Shown here piece after piece: positions 1 through 9,113 of a stretch of 42,074 nucleotides of DNA (the first letter of the stretch is position 1; every line of letters starts with the position of its first letter). The position numbers and the translations under genes were made by a program. The notes beneath the pieces were generated by a model. The model ran no database searches. It was not told where the DNA came from and saw nothing but the letters and a program-made list of their open reading frames with translations. The stretch is from a virus. The stretch lies in IMG/VR virus record IMGVR_UViG_3300025137_000079, positions 1-42,074 of that record, one strand, 5' to 3'.

Positions 1-1
1 T

Positions 2-85
2 ATGCAACCGCCTATGCAACCGCCTATGCAACCGCCTATGCAACCGCCTATGCAACCGCCTATGCAACCGCCTATGCAGCCACCT
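2..85 (+). repeat. 12-bp tandem repeat, seven copies, coding for MQPP
   Basis: Unit ATGCAACCGCCT is repeated head to tail. Six copies are perfect and the seventh has two substitutions. Base 1 fits the end of a further copy, so the array probably continues left of the window. In frame it encodes Met-Gln-Pro-Pro. Confidence 0.95.
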
Positions 86-2164
86 ATGAGTCCTGCTCCG
101 GAACAACAAGCTATGGAGATCGAAGAACGGGGCGAGATGGAAGGCGAACAAGTAGGTCTGGATTACCTAGCACAAACAATGGACGGTATTGACGCGGCAG
201 AAGATGTTGAAGAAATGATCAACGCCATTCGGGGCAATCAAATGCCTCTAGAAACACGGCGCATGGAACTTGCTGAGTTTGTTGGTCAGGATGACGCAAT
301 GGCAACTCCCGAAACTGTACTGGCAATGGTACAACCAACCATTATGATGAGCGAAGAAGGCGCTATGAACAGCGGTATTGGCGATTTAATGCGTCAAATG
401 ACCGAGGACGTAGACATGTCTACGGAAGTTGGAATGCCTACTGATATGGGAGAAGGTGTGGGTTCCTTGATGGCTGCGGGCGCACCAATGATACAAGAGC
501 CGGTGCAAGGATTTGCCCAAGGCGGTGCTGTAAAAAAGTTTGAAGAGGGCGGGGGTGCCACTTCGGGTTTAACCGGGCTTTATGACGAATACCTGCCTTT
601 TTTTCAAAACATAGCAGGTGCTACAGACGACGAACGTAAAAAAGATTTTGGTTTAGCAATGGCTAAAGCGGGCTTTCAATTTGCCTCGGGCCGTGGGCCA
701 AAAGGCGAAAACATTTCGGGTCAGCCTATTTTGTCTCAACTAGGTTCTGTCGGCACTCAATTTGCAGACGACGTTGGTGTAATAGAAAGAGATCGCCGTA
801 AACAAGGTATTGGACTTCGCACGTTAGCGGCTCAATCAGCTATTACCACAAAAACGGCGGAAACCTCCGCACGAGCAGAACTGCTAAGAGATCGCCGTAA
901 AGCTCAGTACGCGATGGCTCTCGAAAGAGCTAAATTGCTATATAAACCCGGTGACTTTGAAGTAAGCCAAACGGGCGAAGACGTGGATGGAAGAAAAATT
1001 TTTCAGGTTGTAAACAAGCAAACAGGAAAGGTTTCGACCATTACGCCCGGTAATGACCCCAAGAGTAACGCCGAATACGATTTTTTTGTGGATCAAGGGA
1101 GTATAAACGGAGCAATTATAGGGCCAAACGGTTCCCGCGACAGTACGCCAGAAGGTTCCGGCGACAGAACGCCAGAAGATCCCAGCGTCAGTACGCCAGA
1201 AATTTCCAGCGACAGAACAATTAGTCTTGGTGGAGACACTGAGCAAGGTCGTTTATTTAGAGGTGTTATGATTCCTTTAGATGAATACAAAGTTGGGTCG
1301 TTGAACGAGCGGGATACCAATATTTACGAAACTAAACTACAGAAATATTTAGGAACTAGCGTTGACCCAACTACGGCAACGTTAACATTTGAAAACAAAC
1401 CCAGCCATTACATATTAAACTCTATTGCGGGCCGATTTAAAAAGGGCCTTCCAATAGGTTTGAATGAAGACTTGGTTCAATACGCGGTAGAGTACGCTAA
1501 AGACCCTTCAAAAAGTATTTTGGAGCAATTAGCCGTCCAAACTGCAGAAATTGAAAAATTGTCAGTAATTCCAAGAGATTTTGTCGCGTCGGAAACTTAT
1601 GGACCTGCTGAGTCTGCCCTAGCAGCTTTGTCTCATGGCGCAGAACTTTTCCGCGAATTAAACATGCCGTATTTTTCTAACATGGATTCAATGCAACGCG
1701 GAAGAAAAATCTCTCAGCAAAAAAGATACTTAGACACCCTTGCTAACGTAACTTTAAAAGCTATGCTATCTGAACTTGATACCGGGCGTCCTTTGGCAAG
1801 CGTAGTTGAGGTTATTAAAAGGCAGACCGATAAAGTTAAATCAGGTGCGTTTTCTACAGACCTTGCTGCCGTTCAAAACATGAACGCAATTATTTTAGAA
1901 TTAAAAGCCGGTAAAGAAAAAGTAAACTTTTTCTTAAATAATAAAAAAGGGATAGACCCGGAAAAAGTAAGCCTTGCTAAAGGTTTAAACCTTGAATTAT
2001 CGCAATTAATTAATTCATATGAATTTATTATTTCAGGGCTAAACCTTGAATTGGAGAACATTGAAGACTTAGGAGTTCCTGTTCAAGACCCGGAAAAAGT
2101 AAACTCAACTAATCCGGCAGAAGACGCGGCACGAGAGATGTTAGAAAGATTGAGGAAAAGATAA
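2..2164 (+). CDS. Virion-associated-type repeat protein, 5' end probably outside window
   Basis: At least 720 codons. The first in-frame ATG in the window lies inside a tandem repeat encoding Met-Gln-Pro-Pro (seven copies, the last imperfect), so the true start may lie upstream. Residues about 30-170 are acidic and Met-rich. Near residue 170 comes FAQGGAVKKFEEGG, a Gly-rich motif that recurs in the 25020 gene. Residues about 185-310 look helical and charged. Residues about 376-405 carry a Ser/Thr-Pro-Glu repeat. I recognise no enzymatic domain. The stop lies one base before the ATG of the next gene, so the two are co-transcribed. Position beside another large virion-type gene suggests a structural or ejected protein, which is inference. 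Similar Gly-rich motifs are, from memory, common in marine phage structural proteins. Confidence 0.75.
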   Translation: MQPPMQPPMQPPMQPPMQPPMQPPMQPPMSPAPEQQAMEIEERGEMEGEQVGLDYLAQTMDGIDAAEDVEEMINAIRGNQMPLETRRMELAEFVGQDDAMATPETVLAMVQPTIMMSEEGAMNSGIGDLMRQMTEDVDMSTEVGMPTDMGEGVGSLMAAGAPMIQEPVQGFAQGGAVKKFEEGGGATSGLTGLYDEYLPFFQNIAGATDDERKKDFGLAMAKAGFQFASGRGPKGENISGQPILSQLGSVGTQFADDVGVIERDRRKQGIGLRTLAAQSAITTKTAETSARAELLRDRRKAQYAMALERAKLLYKPGDFEVSQTGEDVDGRKIFQVVNKQTGKVSTITPGNDPKSNAEYDFFVDQGSINGAIIGPNGSRDSTPEGSGDRTPEDPSVSTPEISSDRTISLGGDTEQGRLFRGVMIPLDEYKVGSLNERDTNIYETKLQKYLGTSVDPTTATLTFENKPSHYILNSIAGRFKKGLPIGLNEDLVQYAVEYAKDPSKSILEQLAVQTAEIEKLSVIPRDFVASETYGPAESALAALSHGAELFRELNMPYFSNMDSMQRGRKISQQKRYLDTLANVTLKAMLSELDTGRPLASVVEVIKRQTDKVKSGAFSTDLAAVQNMNAIILELKAGKEKVNFFLNNKKGIDPEKVSLAKGLNLELSQLINSYEFIISGLNLELENIEDLGVPVQDPEKVNSTNPAEDAAREMLERLRKR
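1130..1217 (+). repeat. 24-bp tandem repeat, about 3.7 copies, in coding sequence
   Basis: Units start at 1130, 1154, 1178 and 1202 (partial). Each holds GCGACAG or GCGTCAG followed by ACGCCAGAA. The encoded unit is roughly Gly-Ser-x-Asp-x-Thr-Pro-Glu, giving a hydrophilic, probably unstructured linker inside the first CDS. Confidence 0.9.
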
Positions 2165-2165
2165 A

Positions 2166-5100
2166 ATGCCAACAGCGGTATACCCCGGCTCTCCAGCGTA
2201 CTTTTCGGAACAGTACCCGGCAAAAGAAGTTGCCGAAACTACTGTTCCGCCTCAAAAATTAATTGATTTTGAAGCTGATTTTGCGCCTTTAATTCGCCAA
2301 TACGGTTTGTCTAACAGCGTAAAAGCGGTGGTGGATTTAGAAGAGGGTCCTGGGGTTTATGAAGATTTAAGAAATTCAGCAAAGCTTAACGACTTAGAGA
2401 TTATGCAAAGACATTTGCAGATAGAAAAGTCAGACATCCCTATTGCTTCTATGCGTAACGAGGGTCTTGGCCGAGATGAAATTACTAAAGTTTTTCTTCA
2501 AAACTTGGGTTTAACCGAAATAGAACTGGCTAAAACCGGGATTGATTCGCAAGAATTTTTAAATACCTTCGCTAAAGGCCGTGATTTAGCAATGACCGAA
2601 GGAGTTTCAGAAGGCGGGGCTCGTAGTGTTGTAGCAGGTGCTCCTGCTGTTGCGGGCATGATAGCCGGTGCAGCAGCCGGTGCTCCGTTTTTTCCCCCTT
2701 ATGGGGCAATAATTGGAGGAGGAGCCGGTTTAATTCTTGGCGCTGTTGGAGGATCGTTTGCGGAACAAGCTGTGTTTGATGACTCCCCTATTTTAGACGA
2801 AGGCGTCAATGCTGCGATGGAATCAACGAAGGTTTTTGGCGAAGCAATTATTGGTTTATCCGCCCCCTACGCTTTTAAAAAAATCGGCAACTATGCGTTG
2901 ACGAAACAAGCGGGTTTCTTCAAAACAATGGCGGATTCTATTCGGCTTCGTTCCTTCAACAACACGGTAAACCCGGTGTTTCAAGCAGGAGTTACTCCTC
3001 GACATTTAGAGTATTTTGAAAAAACAGACCCGGTGATGTTTAGGTATTTGCAAGACTACATAGGTAGGAAACGCGCTGCCGCGTCCTACGCTACTGAGGC
3101 TACCAGCGCCACAGGATCGGCCGCCGCAGTTGCTGCTGCAGAAATCGGCGACCCCGGTTCCGCTATTACGCGAACAGCTGCGGAAATAGGTGGCGCTGTT
3201 GTTATTTCTCCTTTTAATGTCCTGGGTTGGGTTCCTTACTTTGTAGCCGCAAAAGACGGTTTGGAAGCAGATGCGGCGGCGTTAGCTTCCGGGCTTACGG
3301 ATCAATCCACAAAAGAATTGCGAGTTGGTACTGCTTTACGGGAATATTTACTTTCTCGGGGGGAAGACCCCGACGATATGGTAGAACAACTTCGAAATCC
3401 CACGTTTACGAAACTAATAGACGAAGCCGCTCTTGCACAAAGTCAAGGATCAGTAACAACGTTTCCCGAAAACCGCCGGTTTGATTTGACTGATAGGGTT
3501 TTGCCGGATGAAAAAGGAAACGTTGAGGGTTTTGATCGTCCTTTGGCTCGTTCCGAAAGTGAAATACAAGCTCCTAATTCCAGGGCGCTTACAAACAGCG
3601 CAACGTTAGAGTTAATCGAAGGACAATTAAGAGCTTTAAACGGTCGTTTTGGCGCGGATATTCAAACCGCAATTGACAAGCAAGCACAAGACATAAACAG
3701 CGTGATTAGCGCGTTAAGAATAACGGGCGGCAAAAATGCTTTACACACCGCCGCAGTGTTGCGGGAAAGACGGTTTGAAGAGCTAGTAACGCAACGTTTT
3801 GAGCACGCCATGAACCAAGCGAGTTTAGCGACAAAAAACCTACAACTCGACGACCCCGAAGCAGTTAACGAAGCTAGTAAAAAAATTGACGCGATTATTA
3901 ATAACATGTTTATAGCGGTAAAAGCCCAAGAAAAAAAGCTATACGATCTTGTGCCAAAAAACATAAAAGTTCCTCAAACCGCTTTAGTTGCAGAAATTCA
4001 AGAGCAAATGAAAACTAACGTGCCGGAAGTGGTAAACGAATTGTTTCCTAAAGTAGCAAGAGCTACCGAGGCTAAGTTTTCAGAAGCAACCAAAGTGGCT
4101 GCTTTAGACTCTCGAATTAATTTCTTACAAGAATTTAATAACGCCATAAAACCGGATTACACAAAATCTATTGGTGAAGGTCCTAAGTGGACTGAAGAAA
4201 TGAAAACGGCAACCGGTTTAGAAAAATACCAATTAGAGCCTGAGTTAAGAAGGTTAAAAGAAGAACGGGCCGAGTTGGGAGAAGTAGAGGAACTTGTTCC
4301 CCCGACTATGGAACAAATGAAAAACTACCGTACTTTTTTACTAGGACAGGCACAAGTTTCAAAAGCTGGTAAGACCCCGGATTTGATAGATCATCGGGTT
4401 TATTCTTCTTTGGCGGAAGCCATCCGCGTAGACATGAACAACATAGAAGAAATTCAAGCGTTAAACTCGGACGTTATTTCGGGTAATGACTTAGAGGCTT
4501 TAGACAAAGCGCGAGCATACGGAAAGGCGATGCGTGACGTATTTCGTCGTGCTTTCCCAAACGACTTGATTGTACAAAAATCTAGTGGCGAAAAGTTTGT
4601 TGATCCGGAATTAGTGTTTAAACAAGTAATTAAAGGAACAGACTCCGAAACTAAAATAAAACTTAAACAACTTAACGATGCAGTTAGCTTTTTGACAGAC
4701 CCCAACACTCCTGGGGGGTTATCCGGAGATCCTTTAACAAGCGCAGTTGTTGAGGGTGGTTTAGACGATTTAAACACCGCTTACGATTTGATTTTTCGTA
4801 ATATGGTGGATAACCCTACATACATCGATGAATCAGGAAACCTTAAAGACGTTGCAGTAGACCGGTTTTTACGAACAAACGAACAATCTTTGAATTTAAT
4901 TCCCGGTTTAAAAGACGATTTATTAAACGCTAAAAAACGACGAACTTTGTTTCTTCAAGCGCAAGAAAGAACAAAAAACAATACTCTTGCGAAGAAGTTT
5001 TTTGCTTCTAACTTTTTCCAAAATGTACTTGGTGAAAAACCTTTTGCCGCTATAGACACCATTGTAAAAGGAAGAAACACTCACCGGGATTTCCGGGAGT

Positions 5101-6134
5101 TTGTAAAAAAAATGCGGGTAGCAGCTACTCGCTCTGAAACTAGTGGGGTCACCGAGCAAGAATATAAACGCGGTTTGCGGCCCGTTACCGTAAATCAAGT
5201 GGATACAGAAATACGAGACGCTGTTTTTGAGTCTGCGGTGAACTACGCAAGCGCCACGGGTGACGCTATCAGTGACATGCCGAACTTTAAAAAAATGCAT
5301 TCGTACTTTTTTGAGGCGGGCGGTAAAAACCCTCCGTTTGTTGATGTTTTAGTAAAAACAGAAATAATGACTGTTGCAGAAAGACTTCGGTTAGAAAAAC
5401 TTTTACTAGCCGGGGAAGGTGCCCAAAAAAGAATAACTGCCCCCGGTTTTAACGCGGTAGAAGAAGTAGAGACAGGAACGGATATCTTAACGAACCTTTT
5501 AGTACGGGCAGGAGGAGCGGGAGTCGGCGGTAAAATAGGTAAAGCTTTACCGGGTGATTCTACTTTGATTGCCAATAGTGCGGGCGCACAAGCCGCGTTA
5601 AGGTTACTAGACGCAATCCCTGTCAAAGACACCAATAAGATTTTGCAGGAAGCCATTAAAGACCCGGATTACTTAGCTTTGTTGCTAGATCGCACTATTG
5701 TTGCGGGTGAACCGAAAACAAAACTGGGCAGACTTTTACAGATATTTAAAGTTAAAAAGTTAAACGCTTACTTTAAAAACGCGTTAGGAATACCGGCAGG
5801 TCAGGCTTTAACTCAAGATGATTTTTCCGAAGAAGACGAGCAACAATTCCGAGCAAATCCTTTTTCAGGAGGACGTTCTTTAGGCGACGACCCGTCTTTC
5901 GATGCTATAAAACAAAGTAATTACCCCGGTTTTGGTTTTGAAAGAAAAAACCAAAGCAACAGCGCACCTATTGATCCGCCTCAACCGGCCGCCGCTCCAC
6001 CGCCGCAAGCGCAAGCTGCTCCACCAAACCCGCAGCTTAGACAACGCTACGCGGCTATGTACCCTAACGACCCTATTTCAGGGCTCATTGAGCAACAGGC
6101 TATGCAGACGGGTATCGGGACCCTTCCGACTTAG
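2166..6134 (+). CDS. Large putative internal virion or DNA-ejection protein
   Basis: 1322 residues. Residues about 150-205 form a Gly/Ala-rich hydrophobic stretch with glycine-zipper spacing (AGMIAGAAAGAPFFPPYGA, then GGGAGLILGAVGGS). A second Ala-rich, partly hydrophobic region lies near residues 305-360. Most of the rest is charged and helix-like, and the last 35 residues are rich in Pro, Ala and Gln. No catalytic motif was found. Size, a membrane-active-looking segment and position next to another large virion-type gene fit internal core or ejection proteins of short-tailed phages; that role is inference. It starts one base after the preceding stop. Its stop overlaps by four bases the stop of the convergent helicase gene. 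Confidence 0.8.
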   Translation: MPTAVYPGSPAYFSEQYPAKEVAETTVPPQKLIDFEADFAPLIRQYGLSNSVKAVVDLEEGPGVYEDLRNSAKLNDLEIMQRHLQIEKSDIPIASMRNEGLGRDEITKVFLQNLGLTEIELAKTGIDSQEFLNTFAKGRDLAMTEGVSEGGARSVVAGAPAVAGMIAGAAAGAPFFPPYGAIIGGGAGLILGAVGGSFAEQAVFDDSPILDEGVNAAMESTKVFGEAIIGLSAPYAFKKIGNYALTKQAGFFKTMADSIRLRSFNNTVNPVFQAGVTPRHLEYFEKTDPVMFRYLQDYIGRKRAAASYATEATSATGSAAAVAAAEIGDPGSAITRTAAEIGGAVVISPFNVLGWVPYFVAAKDGLEADAAALASGLTDQSTKELRVGTALREYLLSRGEDPDDMVEQLRNPTFTKLIDEAALAQSQGSVTTFPENRRFDLTDRVLPDEKGNVEGFDRPLARSESEIQAPNSRALTNSATLELIEGQLRALNGRFGADIQTAIDKQAQDINSVISALRITGGKNALHTAAVLRERRFEELVTQRFEHAMNQASLATKNLQLDDPEAVNEASKKIDAIINNMFIAVKAQEKKLYDLVPKNIKVPQTALVAEIQEQMKTNVPEVVNELFPKVARATEAKFSEATKVAALDSRINFLQEFNNAIKPDYTKSIGEGPKWTEEMKTATGLEKYQLEPELRRLKEERAELGEVEELVPPTMEQMKNYRTFLLGQAQVSKAGKTPDLIDHRVYSSLAEAIRVDMNNIEEIQALNSDVISGNDLEALDKARAYGKAMRDVFRRAFPNDLIVQKSSGEKFVDPELVFKQVIKGTDSETKIKLKQLNDAVSFLTDPNTPGGLSGDPLTSAVVEGGLDDLNTAYDLIFRNMVDNPTYIDESGNLKDVAVDRFLRTNEQSLNLIPGLKDDLLNAKKRRTLFLQAQERTKNNTLAKKFFASNFFQNVLGEKPFAAIDTIVKGRNTHRDFREFVKKMRVAATRSETSGVTEQEYKRGLRPVTVNQVDTEIRDAVFESAVNYASATGDAISDMPNFKKMHSYFFEAGGKNPPFVDVLVKTEIMTVAERLRLEKLLLAGEGAQKRITAPGFNAVEEVETGTDILTNLLVRAGGAGVGGKIGKALPGDSTLIANSAGAQAALRLLDAIPVKDTNKILQEAIKDPDYLALLLDRTIVAGEPKTKLGRLLQIFKVKKLNAYFKNALGIPAGQALTQDDFSEEDEQQFRANPFSGGRSLGDDPSFDAIKQSNYPGFGFERKNQSNSAPIDPPQPAAAPPPQAQAAPPNPQLRQRYAAMYPNDPISGLIEQQAMQTGIGTLPT

Positions 6135-7576
6135 GACAACCAATCTCGGGTTTCTTCGCCCAGCACTTGTTGAGCCAGACTGACTTTGTTCTTTAACGCC
6201 TTGATAATCTTTTCATCGACGGTGTTTGGACTGACCAAATCTACATATAAGACGTGATGTTCCTGTCCAATTCGATGGGCACGGTCCTCGGACTGCAGTC
6301 GTATCTCAAGATCGTAAGAGTTATTGTAATAAATGACGTTCGTTGCTTCCGTCAAAGTTAGCCCATAGCCCCCTGTCTTGGGGTTTGCTACCAGAAAACG
6401 TAACTCAGACTCCGGTTCTTGAAACAAACGAACAATTTCGTCCCGGTCGCCCTGAGAAGTTTGCCCGTAGAACACGGCCGACGAGTCGTGGCCGTACCGA
6501 GTAGCCAAAGCGTCCGCAATGCGACGAATATCCCATACATAAGACGCCCAAATAATAACTTTTCCAATCATTTCATCAATTACATTGAGCATTTCATTCA
6601 TTCGGTTGCTGTCTAACGCTTGTATGTCGCCGTCGTCCGTCCGTAAATGCCCGCAACAAATCTCCTGAAGACGCATAATCTGGGTCAAAACGCTCTGGGT
6701 TGTGGATAACTCGCCCTTTTCAAGCAACGCAAGCGCATATTCCTTCATTTGTTTGTAAGCTTTGTCCTGTTCATTCGTTAACTCTACGTTACGGGTCATA
6801 TAAACTTTTTTAGGCAGATCTAAACAATCTTCTTTCAACACTCGATTAGAAAACGTCTCTAGTTTTTTGTTTAACTCCTCCAGGTTCCGGTAACCGGTAA
6901 TCTGTTGAAAGCTTCTTGCGCCAAACTGGCGTTGTTGCACCACGGCATAACGGCCTTGAAAGCCGTAATAAGACTCAAACCCTAAGATGTCCGGGCCTAA
7001 AAACTCACATTGCGAGTACAAATCCATTGGATTCTTGGTAATCGGAGAACCTGTCAGTATTCGTTTGTATTTTGCAACTTTACCCAATTTGATTATGTTT
7101 TTAGTGCGTTGAGCACTGCGGTTTTTAATCGAGGTGCTTTCGTCCACTACCACAAAATTGTCTTTATTAATTTCTAAAAACCGCTTGGAAACTAACGTGC
7201 CTTTCTTCGTTGAAAGAGCTTCTGTGTTCATCACTAAAATACGAAGAACCTTTTTACCGGTGCCGCGGGCTACTTCTGTCAGTCTTTTCTTAAACTTTTG
7301 TGTTTGATTCGGTTGCCACAACAATATATCGGTTTCTACTTCGTCCGAAAGATGTTGTGGAATCTCTTTGTTTACCCAATTAGAGTACACGCCTTTCGGA
7401 GCAATGATTAGAGCAACTTCAATCTTCCCTTCGACAAACAACGACCCCATTGTGTCGATGGCAACTTTGGTTTTTCCAGTCCCCATCTCCATAAACAACG
7501 CGTAAGCTGGTTTTTTCCAAGATTCGTCATACGCCGTCAATTGGTGTTGATAGGGCACCGTTTTAAAGTTATACAT
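6131..7576 (-). CDS. SF2 helicase, SNF2/DEAD-like
   Basis: 481 residues from the chosen start. N-terminal motif I is ALFMEMGTGKTKVAIDTM (GTGKT near residues 32-36), motif II is VVVDEST (a DEAH variant), and motif III-like RILTGSPITKNP follows. C-terminal helicase motifs are NPKTGGYGLTLTEATNVIYY (V) and QSEDRAHRIGQ (VI), the QxxxRxHRxGQ signature of SNF2-family ATPases. It should be an ATP-driven DNA translocase or helicase for replication, recombination or remodelling. An ATG eight codons upstream (7600) is also in frame. I prefer 7576 because a TATACT -10 box ends only three bases before 7600, and an A/G-rich stretch lies just before 7576. It is the only leftward gene in the left 14 kb and converges on the previous gene. 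Confidence 0.9.
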   Translation of the reverse strand: MYNFKTVPYQHQLTAYDESWKKPAYALFMEMGTGKTKVAIDTMGSLFVEGKIEVALIIAPKGVYSNWVNKEIPQHLSDEVETDILLWQPNQTQKFKKRLTEVARGTGKKVLRILVMNTEALSTKKGTLVSKRFLEINKDNFVVVDESTSIKNRSAQRTKNIIKLGKVAKYKRILTGSPITKNPMDLYSQCEFLGPDILGFESYYGFQGRYAVVQQRQFGARSFQQITGYRNLEELNKKLETFSNRVLKEDCLDLPKKVYMTRNVELTNEQDKAYKQMKEYALALLEKGELSTTQSVLTQIMRLQEICCGHLRTDDGDIQALDSNRMNEMLNVIDEMIGKVIIWASYVWDIRRIADALATRYGHDSSAVFYGQTSQGDRDEIVRLFQEPESELRFLVANPKTGGYGLTLTEATNVIYYNNSYDLEIRLQSEDRAHRIGQEHHVLYVDLVSPNTVDEKIIKALKNKVSLAQQVLGEETRDWLS

Positions 7577-7603
7577 TTCTTCTCTTTGTGGTTGACACAT
7601 GAG

Positions 7604-7632
7604 AGTATATGGGAGTAGTCTTTGCTTGGGAA
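7604..7632 (-). promoter_or_regulatory. Candidate leftward promoter for the SF2 helicase
   Basis: On the minus strand TTCCCA (7632-7627) and TATACT (7609-7604) are 17 bases apart. The -10 is good and the -35 weak. A transcript would begin near 7597, inside the longer ORF form, which supports the 7576 start. Confidence 0.45.
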
Positions 7633-7648
7633 GTGTCGAAAGGCACTT
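7631..7648 (+). other. Short hairpin with GAAA loop upstream of replication block
   Basis: AAGTGTC, GAAA, GGCACTT form a 7-bp stem (one G-T wobble) capped by a GNRA-type tetraloop. It lies 30 bases before the ATG at 7678 and would sit in the 5' leader of the rightward block. Role unknown. Confidence 0.4.
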
Positions 7649-7677
7649 AATTTACTAAAAACGAAAGAGGAAGCACG

Positions 7678-8253
7678 ATGGGTGACCCCCTTGATAATCT
7701 GATCGCAGAGATCGAAGGCGACAGTGAAAGTAGTCTTGATCTGCCCGAAAATGATGGGATTTCCAGTATTGCGAAGATTGCGGAACAGATCTTAGCAAAA
7801 CAGCAGGAAGTTGAAAACCTCACCGAAAACCTAAAGAAAGTGAAAGCGAAACTGCTCAAGCTCACGGACGAAGAATTACCGTCTGCGATGCAGGAGTTGA
7901 ACGTCAGCAGCTTTTCCTTGGGCGACGGCAGCCAAGTAACCTTGAAAGCGACTTACGGCGCTCGCATCAGCGAGGATAACCGTGATGACGCCTTTGAGTG
8001 GTTACGGGTGCGAAACGAGGCCGACATTATCAAAAATACGGTGACAGTACGTTTTAATCGGGAGCAGGACAACGAAGCGCAAGCTTTGGTGGATGACTTA
8101 GTTCAAAGACAAATGTCTCCAGAGCAAAGATCCGAAGTACACCCCCAGACTTTGAGGTCATGGGCAAAGACCCGTATCGAAGAGGGTAAGGAGCTAGACA
8201 TGACTTTGTTTGGCGTTTGGGTCGGTCAACGAGCGGAAATTAAGAGGACTTGA
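7678..8253 (+). CDS. Conserved-looking phage protein, unknown function
   Basis: 191 residues, ATG start preceded by an A/G-rich Shine-Dalgarno (AGAGGAAG, 8 bases away). Residues about 1-30 are acidic. Residues about 32-65 are heptad-like (KQQEVENLTENLKKVKAKLL), probably a coiled coil. The rest has alternating beta/alpha character (LGDGSQVTLKATYGARI, then ALVDDLVQRQMSPEQR). I recognise no family. It is the first gene of the rightward replication block and its stop is three bases before the SSB-like ATG, so a DNA-replication accessory role is plausible by context only. Confidence 0.8.
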   Translation: MGDPLDNLIAEIEGDSESSLDLPENDGISSIAKIAEQILAKQQEVENLTENLKKVKAKLLKLTDEELPSAMQELNVSSFSLGDGSQVTLKATYGARISEDNRDDAFEWLRVRNEADIIKNTVTVRFNREQDNEAQALVDDLVQRQMSPEQRSEVHPQTLRSWAKTRIEEGKELDMTLFGVWVGQRAEIKRT

Positions 8254-8255
8254 TA

Positions 8256-9035
8256 ATGGTTAAAGAAGTATCTGAAACAGCGCCAAAAGGCGTGGCAGAA
8301 ATGAACACATCTTTGTTCGAGGAAGATGCGGGTATTGGTATGGCGATGGACCAAGAGGATTTGGCATTGCCCTTTTTGAAAGTATTGTCGGCGATGGACC
8401 CCGTGATTCAAGAGGGGGAGATCGATGCGAAGCCGGGGGACTTGTTTAACACGGTCACCGGGACCGTATACAGGGGCAAGGACGGTTTAAAAGTGATACC
8501 GTGCCATTACGAGCGCAGATTTTTGATGTGGACTCCACGGGGCTCTGGTCAATCGGCACCGTTGAACATGTACGGGCCGGGCGACGAACGACCTGAGACC
8601 AAACGGGACGAAAACGACAACAAGGAGTACGTTGTTGGCGGGGAAGGCGAGTACATCGAAGAAACTCACCAACATTATGTGGTGATCATAGAGGACGATG
8701 GTTCCTATAACACAGCTTTGATTCCGATGAAGAGCACGCAACTTAAAAAATCTCGGAAATGGAACAGCATGATTGCTTCTCGGACCATGCTAAACGGCAA
8801 GGGGGAGGCGTTTCAGCCCCCACGTTTCTCACATGTTTACAAGTTGTCTACTTCGCAGGAGAAGAACGACAAGGGTTCTTGGCATGGGTGGAACATTGAA
8901 CTGGACGGTCAGGTTGGAGACGCGAACCTTTACCGAGCAGCGAAGACTTTCTACGAATCCATAAAAGGTGGAGAAGTAACGGTCAAGCATACTCAAGAAG
9001 GTTCAACCCAGAGCGAGGAAGATACCCCGTTCTAA
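8256..9035 (+). CDS. Probable single-stranded DNA-binding protein
   Basis: 259 residues from ATG 8256, with AAGAGGA about 8 bases upstream; a TTG at 8250 is less likely. The body has beta-rich segments (VTGTVYRGKDGLKVIPCHYE and YVVIIEDDGSYNTALIPMKS). It ends in an acidic tail closing TQSEEDTPF. An acidic tail with terminal Pro-Phe is the hallmark of bacterial and phage SSBs, where it docks replication partners (E. coli SSB ends DDDIPF). Placement directly before the primase fits. No OB-fold can be proven by eye. The downstream primase ends in almost the same tip. Its translation appears coupled to the preceding gene. Confidence 0.65.
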   Translation: MVKEVSETAPKGVAEMNTSLFEEDAGIGMAMDQEDLALPFLKVLSAMDPVIQEGEIDAKPGDLFNTVTGTVYRGKDGLKVIPCHYERRFLMWTPRGSGQSAPLNMYGPGDERPETKRDENDNKEYVVGGEGEYIEETHQHYVVIIEDDGSYNTALIPMKSTQLKKSRKWNSMIASRTMLNGKGEAFQPPRFSHVYKLSTSQEKNDKGSWHGWNIELDGQVGDANLYRAAKTFYESIKGGEVTVKHTQEGSTQSEEDTPF

Positions 9036-9060
9036 CCGAATCGGCGCGGTGGCGTCGAAA

Positions 9061-9090
9061 GGCCCGGCATCCGTCTTCAGCCGCCGGGCC
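9061..9090 (+). other. GC-rich hairpin between SSB-like and primase genes
   Basis: GGCCCGGC (9061-9068) pairs perfectly with GCCGGGCC (9083-9090) across a 14-base loop in the 78-base gap. No T-run follows, so it is not a standard intrinsic terminator. It may attenuate, stabilise or separate the two messages. Confidence 0.55.
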
Positions 9091-9113
9091 ATCCACCGGC
9101 TCCGAGAAATATT

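Noticed and set aside
2-85. CRISPR-like repeat array
   Set aside because: Direct 12-bp units without spacers, in frame and coding; no cas genes.
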